Shown piece after piece: positions 24,915 through 44,200 of a stretch of DNA of 64,000 nucleotides (the stretch's first letter is position 1; every line of letters begins with the position of its first letter). Under the pieces are notes generated by a model that was not told where the DNA came from, ran no database searches, and saw only the letters and a program-made list of their open reading frames with translations. The stretch comes from Numida meleagris. Lineage: Eukaryota; Chordata; Aves; Galliformes; Numididae. Location of the stretch: the NCBI RefSeq assembly GCF_002078875.1, contig NC_034438.1, positions 65,859,404-65,923,403 of the forward strand, written 5' to 3'. Made by a program: the position numbers and the translations under genes.

Positions 24915-26349
24915 CTATCCTATGCAGATATTGCTGAACTCACAACCAGATAGCGCTGTAAACACTGAACTTTTTAATGCATTCAAGGAGTGGCTAGACA
25001 TGTTTATCGAAGAAAAACTAATTAAACCTATTAACTATAAAGACACCATTTCCTGTTCAGGATGTTCCAAAGCTACAGACTGCGAAAGGGAAATATTGCT
25101 ACATGAGTCCAAATGTATTGTATTCTTCACTAAAAGTCAGCTGCTGGCCACCATAGATGACTCTGGACTAAAGAGACTTCCCTCTTACAAATACAGCTCT
25201 TTTACACTCAGTGAACAAAACAACAGCAGTTAGCAGCAGCATCTCAAACCATGCAATGTTTTCTCTACAACAGAATATCCATCCTATCTATCTTACATTT
25301 TCCTTAAGACATCTGCTTTGACTACAAACATTACTAGCTCTGCAAACTTTCAGATTGTTTTCAAGAAAACTTATCCTAATTCAACATGTATGGCTTACCT
25401 GATGGCTATTCCTTCCCTTATACTAGCATCAGTCCTAACATTTTGCTCTTCAAGTTTCTAAACTAATCCAGTTCTGACTGCTTTCAAGGAGATATTCCCT
25501 TTGGTGCTCCCCATCGGAAGCAAAAGCCATTCTGCCACCTTTTCTCAGAGAAGGCAAAGCTGCAGCAACATCTCTTGGACAGGCCTAATTCTCCTTCTCA
25601 GTTTCTCTTCTGGAACCTTCCTACCCAGATGGCCCACAGATGAGCTTCAGTGCAACAATAAGAGTGCTTTGTCAATCTGCCACCTCCTGGCATCCCAAGT
25701 TGCCTGGAATGCAAATTTCATGCTGGGGCTCACACTCTTTCACTGCTCTCACAGAAAGCTCGACAAAAATTACATATTTGCTGTTTAGTAACTGGTATCC
25801 CAGGCAAGAAGCAGCAATTGTGCCCTGTGATATTTCATATACCATTTTTAGTTAAGCAGGTACACAGAACAGAAAGAACAGCCTCAGACTCAGAGGAAGC
25901 AAAAAAATACTTATAAAAGGGACAGTTATCAAAAAAACAAGCTAAGAATTAACGGCTTGGGAGACTAATAAAACAAGAGTTTCACCTGGAGTGATCCAGG
26001 TAGTCTTCATTACAAAATTATTTTTGTTTGGAGAACTACGGTCTTTAACATACTGCAAGAACTTTGTCATACCACATTGTCACAGGACAGCCTGTCATCA
26101 GATCTAATTAATCTTGTATTCACAGACTGGATGACAATCACAGGTGGATGAGACTCCCGAGCAAGGGAATCCCCTTCTATCCATCGGCACGTTCAGGAGC
26201 TGCTGCCTATCAGCACGTGAGCACAAGCTGTTGAAGAAAACAAACCAAGTGCTTCTCTAACCGTTTTAAATGTAGACAGCAATAGCTAGAATTGAAGCAG
26301 TGCTTCCCACATCACTGACCCAAACACCTTTGCAAAGTACCTGCTCTTA

Positions 26350-26955
<606 letters not shown>

Positions 26956-27141
26956 CTAATTAGANAATTGCTCAGGTTGGAAAAGACCTTCAAGATCATC
27001 AAGTCCAACCGCAACCTAACCATACTACCCTAACTCTAACAACCCACCACTAAATCATGTTCCTGAGCACCACATCCAAACAGTTTGGTCCAAATGCACA
27101 TGGAAGTTAGCCATTCAGCACAATGCTTTGAACATGCTTTT

Positions 27142-28517
27142 GAATATACGTTATTTCAAACAGAAAACTGAGATAACATTCCAAAAACTAGTGAAAGCTA
27201 AATTAGCAGAAGAGGCACCAAGAAGTGAAGCTCTTCCTCAAAGGATATGGGACAGTAAAGTGATTGGAAGCAGCCAGCACAGGTTTAGCAAAAGGCAGAT
27301 CTTGCCTGACTAGGGCCTGAGCTCCTTCAATGACAAGGTGACTCAACTTAGTAGACGATGGACAGGCTGTGGATGCTGTCTACCTAGATTTCGGTAAAGC
27401 ATCTGACACCATCTCCTACAGCATCCTCGTGGAGAAACTGGCCACTCCTGGGTTGGACAGGTGTGCAGTTCACTGGGTGAAATTCTGGCTGGCTGGCGGG
27501 ACTCAAAGAGCCACAGTGAATGGAGTTCAGTCCAGCTGGTGGCCAGCCACCAGCGGTTTTCCCCAGGGCTTAGTGTAGGACACAGTTCTGTTTAACATTT
27601 TTACCAATGATCTGGATAAGGGGATTGAGAGTACCCTCAGGAGGTATGCAGAGGACAGCAAATTGGACTGGAACACTGATCTGATTGAGGGCAGGAGGGA
27701 TCTACATAGGATAGGCTGGATTGATGAGCTGAGACCAGCCACAGGACGCCCAACAAGGCTCAGTGCTGGGCCCCGCATCTGGATCACAACAGCTCCGTGC
27801 AGTGGTACAGGCTTGGGGCAAAGTGGAAAGCTTAGAAAGCTGTCCAATAGAAAAGGATCTCGGGGTGTCGATGGATGCTCAGCTGAACATGAGCCAGCAG
27901 TGCACCCAGGCAGCCAAGAAGGCTGGTGGCATCTTGGCTTGTATCAGGAATAGTGTTGCCAGCAAGACTAGGGAAGGGATTGCCTCCTTGTATATGGCAC
28001 TGGTGAGAGCACACCTTGAATACTGCGTTCAGTTTGAGCCTCTCACTGTAAGAAGGATGTTGAGTTGCTTAAGTGTGTGCAGAGGCAAGCAACTAAGCTG
28101 GTAAAGGGACTAAAAAACAAAATGTATGAAGAGTAGGTTGCTTACAGTGGGGTTGTTTATAGTCTGGAGGAAGCTGAAGGAAGACCTCATCGCTTTCTAC
28201 AGATACCTGAAAATGTGATGGCTGCAAGGTGGGTGTCACTCTCTTTTCTCAGGTGACAAGTCATACGATGTAAGGTAATGGCCTGAAGTTGCAGTAGGAG
28301 AGGTTTAGACTGGATATCAGGAAGAATTTTTTCAGAGAGGGCTGGCTAAGCACTGGTGAGGGCCACACAGGGAGGTGGTGGAGTCCCCACTCCTGGAGAT
28401 ATTCAAGAGACAGGTGAACACTAAGGAGCATGGTTTAGTTATGGGACTCAGTATGTCAGGTTCATGGTTGGGCTTAGAGATCTTAAAGTTTTTTTCCAAA
28501 TTAGATGATTGTATGAT
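27142..28517 (+). mobile_element. CR1 LINE with decayed reverse transcriptase (unit B copy)
   Basis: Exact second copy of the element at 21,100-22,475, with the same stops and the same YAEDSKL change. This is strong evidence that the 6-kb unit was copied after the element decayed, or copied by the assembler. Confidence 0.88.
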
Positions 28518-29741
28518 TGGTCAGTCACCTTTGCAGAATCAGAATTGTGTCTTGCTTCAAAAATCGGTCTATAAGCATTTCAAAACTTCTAGCTATTACA
28601 AGCTTTGGAAGCAGCAGCAAGTTTAAGACAGCCTCTCCCAGAACCAATCTGCACAGATGCAGATCTTTACAGACGTGAGAAGAGACAGAAGTGGCTCAAT
28701 CTGGCTACAAACCCTGTGTACTTTTTCCCCAGTAAAGTTTTTGAGTAGAAATATGGAAATCATAAACTGTGGAAACTCTGACCTGGCTTGAGTTACAGAT
28801 GAAAGCAAAGAGAACTGTTGCATTCTGAGTATGCTGATGTCTGATCAGAAGAATCAGAATGGATAAAGAATACTTCAGATTTAAATTTAAAACAAATTCA
28901 GGATGTATATTATATAAACTTTTATTTACATAAGGCATCAAGACTGCCCTTTTAAACAAAAGGGTCATTTTCCCTTGACCAATACTTTGGTGAAAGAAGT
29001 TTCACATTTAGTAGACTAATATTCACTGGTACGCTTGTTCTGAACAAGCAGGTACAATCTAATGTACAAGATTAAAAACCAAACATAAGTGACTTACGTA
29101 TGCTATTTCATGAACCACTCCGTAGAACAAAGAATTAAGGCTTGTTTGCACCATAACGGTGATCAATCATGCATTTATTCCCCACAAAGAATAAAATTCA
29201 TTTCCAATTGGAGGAGGAATAGCAAAAAAAGTAGTCTGGTATAATCCCCATATTGTCTACATCAAAAAACAATTTGGCATTTGAAAAATTAAGTTGAAAA
29301 GCAGGTGGAAAGAGAGAGGAGGGAAGTAGGAAATGGCCCTTGCTTCACTTTATAGTGATTTCAGTTTCCAGTGTTCACTTGCATGAACCCTTCGGTTTAG
29401 AAATGAAAACCAAGACTTTCAAGGACAGATCAAGAAACATTTTCAGAAAGATTGAAATTATGACTCCATTGATCATGAGTATGAAATATGTAGAGGAAAT
29501 GCATTATTTGAAATAATGAATTCCACATTAAGATCCCCATGTATGTAAGGTATACGCATTGAGCTAAGCCTGTTTAATAAGTCTGATTTATAAAAACCGT
29601 AAACCTGTACTATTTTTCGGCCTGATTTAATAATTCCTGAGTTTTAGATCACTGCCAAACCAGCAGATAAAACTCTGAATGATGTATTGAAAAGTTTTGC
29701 AGATCACTGCCGACATTAGCACACATTGTGTTCAGCAACTT

Positions 29742-36635
<6,894 letters not shown>

Positions 36636-36754
36636 TCATCCATCCAAGAAGGAATGCGGGGCCACATAAAGGCACTCCCTGATAAGGAGTGGCTGAGAGA
36701 GACAATGCTGTTTGTCCTGGAGAAGACCGAGATGGGATCTTAGCAGGCTTAGAT

Positions 36755-37066
36755 GCTTCTGAATATCTGCGGGGTGGGGGGTGCCAAGAGGACGGGGCCG
36801 GGCGCTATGAGCAGTGCCCAGCGACAGGACAAGGGGCAACGGGCAGTAAGTGAAACATAGGGAGTTCCGTCTGAGAAAGAACCCCGCTGTGAAGGCGGCA
36901 GAGCTCTGGCACAGGCTGCCCAGAGGTTGTGGAGTCTCCTCTGGCGATATTCTGGACACAGCTGGACACTTTCCTGTGTGACCCGCTGTACGGAGCCTGC
37001 TTTAGCGGGGAGTTTGACTGGGCGATCTCCAGAGGTCCCCTGCAGCCCGTGTGATTCTATGAACCC
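36755..37066 (+). mobile_element. CR1 LINE 3' end between the DNAJC25 and ECPAS promoters
   Basis: A degenerate CR1 3' region: GAAGGCGGCAGAGCTCTGGC and CACAGGCTGCCCAGAGGTTG are typical. It closes with GTGATTCTATGAA (37,050-37,062), the CR1 tail. Plus orientation and GC-rich, in the gap between two CpG islands. Confidence 0.82.
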
Positions 37067-37229
37067 TTCAATGCGTTCCTTGGGCACGCAGCCCATCCAG
37101 CTTGATCCTTCAGGTGCAGGTTGCCCTCCCCGTTTTGCTCTGGATCACGCTGGGCCATGGATGCATCCCGCTGCCCTTTCCCTGAGGAGCAGCCTCTGCT
37201 GGCAGTGAGCGATGTCAGAACCCCTCACA

Positions 37230-38240
37230 GCGGGGTTCAGCCTCACAGCAGGGCCGCTACGTGAGACGCTGCTGCCCAAAGGCTCCTGTGGGAGCGGGGA
37301 CCTCATCCCCGTTTCGGGGTCACGGCCTCAGCGCCGGCGCCCTCCCAGCGCCACCCATCCTCACACGTGTCCAGAGAAGGGCGCCGAAGGCTGCGAGCGC
37401 CCAGGAGCGCGATGAGGAGCCGCCGAGCCACGGGCCAGGCCCGACCGCCCGACCCCCCGCCCCCGGCTCCCCGCGGCGGGGTCCCGCGTCGGACCGCGGC
37501 CGGACCGCGGCGACTCTGGGCGGGGCCGCAGGGAGCCGCTAGGGGGAGAGGCTCCGCCGCCCGCGCCGCCCCGGAGCGCTTTCCTCCTCCGCCCGTCCGG
37601 TGCGCGCAGACGGGCGCGGGCCGGCATGGAGGGCAGCATGGACTCGGGTCAGCGTGACTGCGGAGCGGGCGGGGCGGTGGGGCGATGGCTCAGCTCTTTC
37701 TAAATATAAAGGGAGGGCGGCGCGGGGCCCGTCCGTCCGTCCCTCGCGGTGGTTGCGTCGGGGCGGGGGAGGAGGCGGGAGCGGCCCGGTGCCGCCCGGA
37801 GCTGCGGAGAGAGAGGGGCGGGAGCGGCCTCGCGGCGGCCAGGCTGAACGCGGCGCGTCTCCCCGCCCGCCCTCCGCCTTCCTGCCTTCCTTCCCTCCTT
37901 CTTTCCCTCCCCGGCCGGCAACATGGCTGCGGCCGCCGCGGCCGCGCAGGACGAGCTCAGTGAGTGGCGGCGGGCAGCGGGCCGGGCCGCGCGCGGTCAC
38001 CGCGCTACCGGGCGGCGAGGGCCGGGGGCGGGCGGCGGGGCCGGGGGCCGGGGAGGAAGGCCGTGCGGCCGGCCGGGAAATGTAGTCCGGGGCGGCGGCC
38101 CGGCCTGCCCCGCGGTGTGTGACCTTGTGGGGCTGCGGCGCTCGGGGAGCGGCTCCGGGGGGGGGCTGAGGGGCTCGGGGTGGGGACTGCCCTCCTGCGC
38201 TCCTCGCCCTCAGCCCCCGTGTCCGCAGGAAGCGGTGTGC
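37230..38240 (+). promoter_or_regulatory. CpG island and promoter region of ECPAS
   Basis: Extremely GC-rich block spanning the start codon at 37,923. It holds an isolated AT-rich motif, CTAAATATAA (37,700-37,709), about 215 bases upstream of the ATG. That motif fits both a MEF2 consensus (YTAWWWWTAR) and a TATA-like element. Long frames on both strands here are composition artefacts. Confidence 0.75.
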
Positions 38241-41200
38241 TCATCTCTGCCGAGGCACACGCAACTTTAAGAACGCGGTCCTATTTCCCTGGCTTTCCCG
38301 TGATATATAGAGCTCTTCTCTGTTAGAATTAATTAGTAGACAACGTATGACTCAGCTGAATGAAAGGTTGCTCTGGAACGATACGTCTGGCAGCTGCCAG
38401 AGGTGAAGGGCAGGAGCGGCGGCTCGCAGCGTATTGGTGCTGTTGATGCCACTGCGATTTTTCCGTGGTGGTGTTCTCTCTGTGCGCTTCTGGGGAGGTG
38501 CTGTCTTTGTTCTGCTCTTTGTTACCGGAGCGGGGCTGGGTGGCACACGGAGCTCTGAGCGGTGGGGATGTGCTTTATGTAACCGCGGGGCCTCGTGGCG
38601 GGGTGCGGATCTTCGGGTTACACCGAGCCTTGGGTTGGAAGGACACGAATGCCAGGCTATTTATTCCATTGACAACTGGGAAAAGCTGTGATCGCGGTAG
38701 GCCCCGCTCCTGCTGTCCTCCAGGAGGTCCCTCTGCCGCTTGGCGCTGCAGTCGGTGCGGCTCCTGCCTGCAGCTCCGCCGATTCTGTCCGTGCAGCGCT
38801 TCTGTCTTCCCAGCCCCGGAGCTGACCTTGCAAAAACCGGTCCTGAGCTGCGCATCAGCAGCTCCTCAGCAGCTCTTTGTGTTAAACGGCTCTGAATGTC
38901 TTCGGAGCGAGATTTGTGCCAAAAACTGCGTGGCATTGTCGTTGCCGCTCTGCTGCATCCTCAGAGAGGAGAGCAGATTTTACTGAATTTGAAACCTTGT
39001 TAGAAATTGTGTTTGGTCCGGTGGGGAAGGAGAGAGTGTTGTTTTTGTGATTGGTTTGTTGTTTTTTCCCTAGTACCTCACCTGCCACTGTCATCTTACG
39101 TAAATTCTTCTTTAACTTTTATCCTTAAGGCAAAGGAGGAGTGGGAAACTGAACCACCTTTTCTTTTGATGCACTTAAATAGTAAAACTTTAGCATATGT
39201 GGGAAGAAGTGTTTATTTTTAGAAGGATGGTACGTCCCAAAATAACAGGCATAATTGTTACTAGTTTTAGATTTGAGAATCAGTTTTCCTTTTGCATGTT
39301 TTTAGCTCTGTAGCACCAGTAAAACACAAAACTCTTTGCTTAGACTGCATATGTGGGTACTGTCTGTTTGAGAAGTCAAGTTAATTGAAAGCAGCATCAG
39401 AATGAAGGTTAAAAATCAGTGCAAAGTCATCAATCCTGAAGCTATATGAGTTTAGATGCAAGAGAGAGCAGTTAATTTTGAGTAATAGCCAGCCAGTTGG
39501 ATGGGAGGCCTAAGCCTGGCATATTGCTGATGTATAGAACTTGGAATGCTATTCAACCTTCTGTTTAAAAAAAAAAAAATCTGTAACATGAAAGAGCAAG
39601 ATGGAAAAAAGGATATAATCCCCATCCCCCCCAAGGCCTTCCCACTCCTTACCAGTCAGAGCCTTTAGAACAACATGGTGATTAGCCCAATTCTACAAAT
39701 GCTCCTGTAAGTGGTTTGCCTTTGGGCACATAATGGGTTACTGGTAGAGCCAGGAATAGCACCAGCAAATCCTGACTCACTGTTTGCTGCTATAATCGTA
39801 CTGGGTATATTTTCTCCCAGAGTCTAATACTATTTCAACAAGAATTTGATGTCTGTTCTAGTAGTGGCACAGTGGGCAAGAACCAGTTTGATTCCCTAAC
39901 TTGGTCCTTCTGCATGCAGACTAGTGCAGAAACAATTGCTTTGCTCTGGAGGGACTGAGAGATGTTGGAGCTTTTGCAGAAGCAGATGTTTGTCCCTAAA
40001 CCTGCATGCCATCCAGGCAGAGACACCCCTGCCTCCCCTCTGGAGTGGGTGTTGGGGATGCTAGTGCAGTGTGATGGTTCTACGGAGCTCATGTAACTGA
40101 GGCTTTTTATTTGTTTTCTGTACTGAAACGTATTTCAGGAAGTGCTTTATTGTGGCAGACCCAGTAATACGTCAGAATTTTTTTTTTTCTTCCAGGAAAG
40201 TGAAGATAAGTTCCAACTTTATGCACAGAACTTTGGTTTTCTACTTCTCTTTGTTTTGCAGAGGACCCAAGACTCTCTCCTAGGTTCCTAGGATAGTTAA
40301 ATTGTTTAGTATAATTACCAAGACCTGTCCTAGTCTTGGTGGTTTCTGGAGGCTGTTTTCATGGAAAGGAGAAGGTATTTTGTTTGATCCTCAGTTACAC
40401 AAGTACATGTTGCTGAGAGGTCTGTGCTGAATGGCCAACCTGCTGCCCATAATGCCTATGAATGCCTGAGGGAGCTAAGACTTTGTCTTGGTAAGGACAG
40501 GAAGGAGGGCCTGGACACATGGAGTGGAGCTGAGCTCAGCAGAAATGAGAGGTGATGTCTTGGTAACTCAGAATTGATAGGCCAGCTCCCTTAGCAAGAC
40601 CAAGCATCCAAAGACTTCCTGTCTGTGATTTTAACTGGAAAAAAAATTAATAAGGGCGTTTCCTTACTTTCTTTTAAAGGATAGAAAGCACTAAGCTGGT
40701 TATTTCTTTGCTTTATCCTTTCCATGTCTTTCTGCTTTTCTGTTTGGCAAGCTTCCATGGAGCAGAACTGGAAGAAGGCGCATGTTGTCTCAGTGAGCAG
40801 GTTGGAGGCTTGCTGTTGACTGCAGGATTGGTTCTGAAGTAAGAACGCTGAGAAATAATGCTGACTGTGCTACGGCCAGTGTCACAGGATCTTGGAAGCT
40901 TGTAGCACACAAGTTGCAGTCATTAGCACAACTTTGTTGTAAAACTTGTATGCTGCATGCTGTCTTGTTTTGGAATCTGTTTGTTTGCTTTTTGCAAGAG
41001 GTGCGGTCTTGAGCACCAAATCCTGTATTCTTTCTTGTAATTTTAAATGGAGACTGGGGAGAAAAAAAAAAAAAACAGAAGCAAAACATGCATTTTCTCA
41101 CGAATAGGTAACTGCATTGCCATGGTAACTTGAGGATTTCAAATTCCAAGTACAGTGTGTCAGTGGGAGCAAATTGGACACTGCTGCTGGAAGCAGGGAT

Positions 41201-44200
41201 ACAAAGATTCATCTTGTTGTCCTGCTGCTTTGTTTCCTGCATATGGTGAAAGAGAAGGTCTCTTCCTACACAGTGCCTATTGTTAAATTCTCCTTGTGTT
41301 CATCCTTTTGTAGACATGTTTTCTACAAGAAAACCCTCATAAAAATTGAATGCTTTGTGAAAATACTGCACAACCTCTAGGAAATAAGTCATGACTATGC
41401 CAAAATACATGAATAGCTATTACAAATTTTGCATGAACTTAGTGGTATGAGTTTTAAAAATAAAACTCTGGTATTCATTCTTCTACTTATGCAGTTCATT
41501 CTTTGCTGTTTATTTTAATCCTTAGTGAAAGGTCATTGTCATAGCTGTGGCATGCGTAATGTTTTGAAGACTTCCTATTTAAATAGGCGTGATTTCTCAT
41601 GTGCTTGCTAGTGTAATGAGCAAGTTTGACCAGGACCACCATTGGCACCATCATCATAACCAGATTGTGGGCAATGCAGTGATCATCTTTCTTTAAAGAA
41701 GTATTTGCTAGCTTTCATGTTCGTATCTAAGGGGAGTACCCCAAAAACAATGGAATCAGAGCTGCGCAGAATGATGGTAATGAATTAATCTTATTTGGAT
41801 TGTTCCTTCCAAAGCTCACAGTGGACTGTGCATGCCCTGCTCTTTTCCATTGGCATGAAGGTGCTGAAGTGCAGGCTTGTTCTTGGAGTGATTTATTTAG
41901 AGCCTGGCATGTCTGGGCACCGGTGTTTCCAGTTGTGTTTCTACTGCCATCCTAAGTTTGAGATGAGGACTTAATGTGACATTTAGGAAGGAGATGCCAT
42001 TGCACAATCCCAAACTGATGAAATAGCAACTTCTTAGACAGGATTATTGTTCTACTTTATTGAATGTCATCTTCATTACTTGTTCCTTTCAGTGCTTCTA
42101 ACAACTTGCAGATTATCTTTGTTAACCATTCTAATTAACTTGTGAAAAGAGAAATTACAGGAGGAGTGTCAGACTGCATTTTGTGCTTGGCTTGGGCTAG
42201 GAATGGTAAAGGCTGAGATGCTTGAGGTTTTCTGATGTGAAATGTGGTGCTGTTACTGTCAAATTGCAGTAAGATTGCTGTAGCAGTTAATTTTAATTGC
42301 TGTGTGTTACTCAAGGTGTTACTGTGCCATCTTTTCTACTGTGCTGCGTAGCAAAGCAAGTTACACCTCCTTGCTTTAATTATTTTAGTTGTAATAAAAA
42401 AACACATGGTCCCCCTCCTTGAAACTACAGCCCTGCAGATTTACAGTCCTTGGTAGGGGCCATAAAACTGGACAGCTCTATGATAGGTAGACTGCAATCC
42501 AACTCCATCTGCTGTCTTCCCCCTGCCTCATCCCGCATGGAGCCATTTGTTCACTTCTGCTCTGCTGTCAGCACTGATGGTGTGAGAGGTGGGCTTGCTC
42601 GGTAGAGTGAAAGCTGGGAACTGAATGGTTGATGTGTCTGAGATTTATAGCTCTATGGACGTACTCCTTTGTTTCTCTGCGCTGCTGCTATGGATACGGC
42701 CTGCAGTGGAGCACAGGAGTGTGACTTGCTTGTGAGCTGACAAACTCCTTGCTGGTTTCCTACCTGCAGCCAGGCTCCTTGGATCTTCTGAAGGGTCTTC
42801 CCATCCCTGCATCTAGGGTAAGGACATGTGATTGCAGCATTAGGGCTCAACCAACTAGACAGAAGAGAGAGAGAAAAGTAATAAACTCGTTTCATGGACA
42901 GGATAAGAAATGGAGTAGCTCTTTTTTTTTTTTCTTTCTCCCGGCCCACAGCTCCCCTCCCCCCCCAACTTCTCCTGTTCTGTTACTGCAGAACTACTGG
43001 TTGCTCCTTGTACCAACGGAACAATAAGGGAAGCTGGAAATTGTGTGAATGCTTGCAGTTCACAGCAATTGTAGGAATCACAAGATTGTAGGAGTTGGAA
43101 AGGACCTGTGGAGATCCCTTAGCTCAGCCTCTTGCTAAAGCAGATTCTCTACAGCAGGTTGCAGAGGAAAGCATCCAGGTAGGTCTGTGAATATCTCCAA
43201 AGGAGAGTCCACAGCCCCTCTGGGCAGCCTGTTCCAGTGCTCTGTCGCCCTCACTGTATAGAAGTTCTTCCCCATGTTCAGAAGGAACTTCCTGTGTTTG
43301 TGCCCATTGCCTCTTGTCATGTCAGTGGGCATCACCAAAAAGAGCCTGGCCCCAGCCTCTCGACACCCACTATTTGAGACATTTAGTGGCACTGATAAGA
43401 TCCCCTCTCAGCCTTCTCTTCTCCAGGCTGAGCAGCTGCAGGTCTCTCAGCCTTTCCTCATGTAGAGAATGCTCCAGGTCCCTGATCATCTTTGTGGCCC
43501 TCCACTGGACTCCCTCCAGCAGTTCCCTGTTGTTTTTGAACTGGAGAGCCCAGAACTAGACACAGTACTCCAAAGGTGGCCTCCCCAGGGCAGAGCAGAG
43601 GTGGAGGAGAACCTCCTTTGTGCTGCTGGCTGTGCTCTTCTAAATGCATCCCAAGATACCATTGGCCTTCATGGCCACAGGATACACTGCTGGCTCGTGG
43701 TAATTTTGTGCAGGGCTGTGCTTCTGTGCCTTTTGGAAGGTGCCATTAGGCTAGTGGCAGGAACAAATGGCCTGGGGAAATAACTTTGCTTGTATTTCCT
43801 TACGGTTGAGCATGATCATAGAATCATAGAATGGCCTGGGTTGAAAAGGACCTCAAAGATCATCAAGTCTTAACCCCCCTGCTAAGTGCAGGCTTGCCAA
43901 CCACTAGACCAGGCTGCCCAGAGCCACGTCCAGCCTGGCCTTGAACGCCTCCAGGGACAGGGCGTCTGCAACCTCCCTGGGCAACCTGTTCCAGTGCCTC
44001 ACCACCCTCTGTGTGAAAAACTGCTTCCTAATATCTAACCTAAATCTCCCCTGTCTCAGCTTAAAACTATTCCCCCTTGTCCTATCGCTATCTACCCTCA
44101 CAAACAATCGATCCCCCTCCTGTTTATACGCTCCCTTCAAGTATTGGAAGGCCACAGTGAGGTCTCCCCGGAGCCTTCTCTTCTCCAAACTAAACAAGCC

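Noticed and set aside
37600..38085. 161-codon plus and 153-codon minus frames around the ECPAS start
   Set aside because: Mutual shadows in the CpG island; the true start at 37,923 uses another frame and joins exon 2 correctly.
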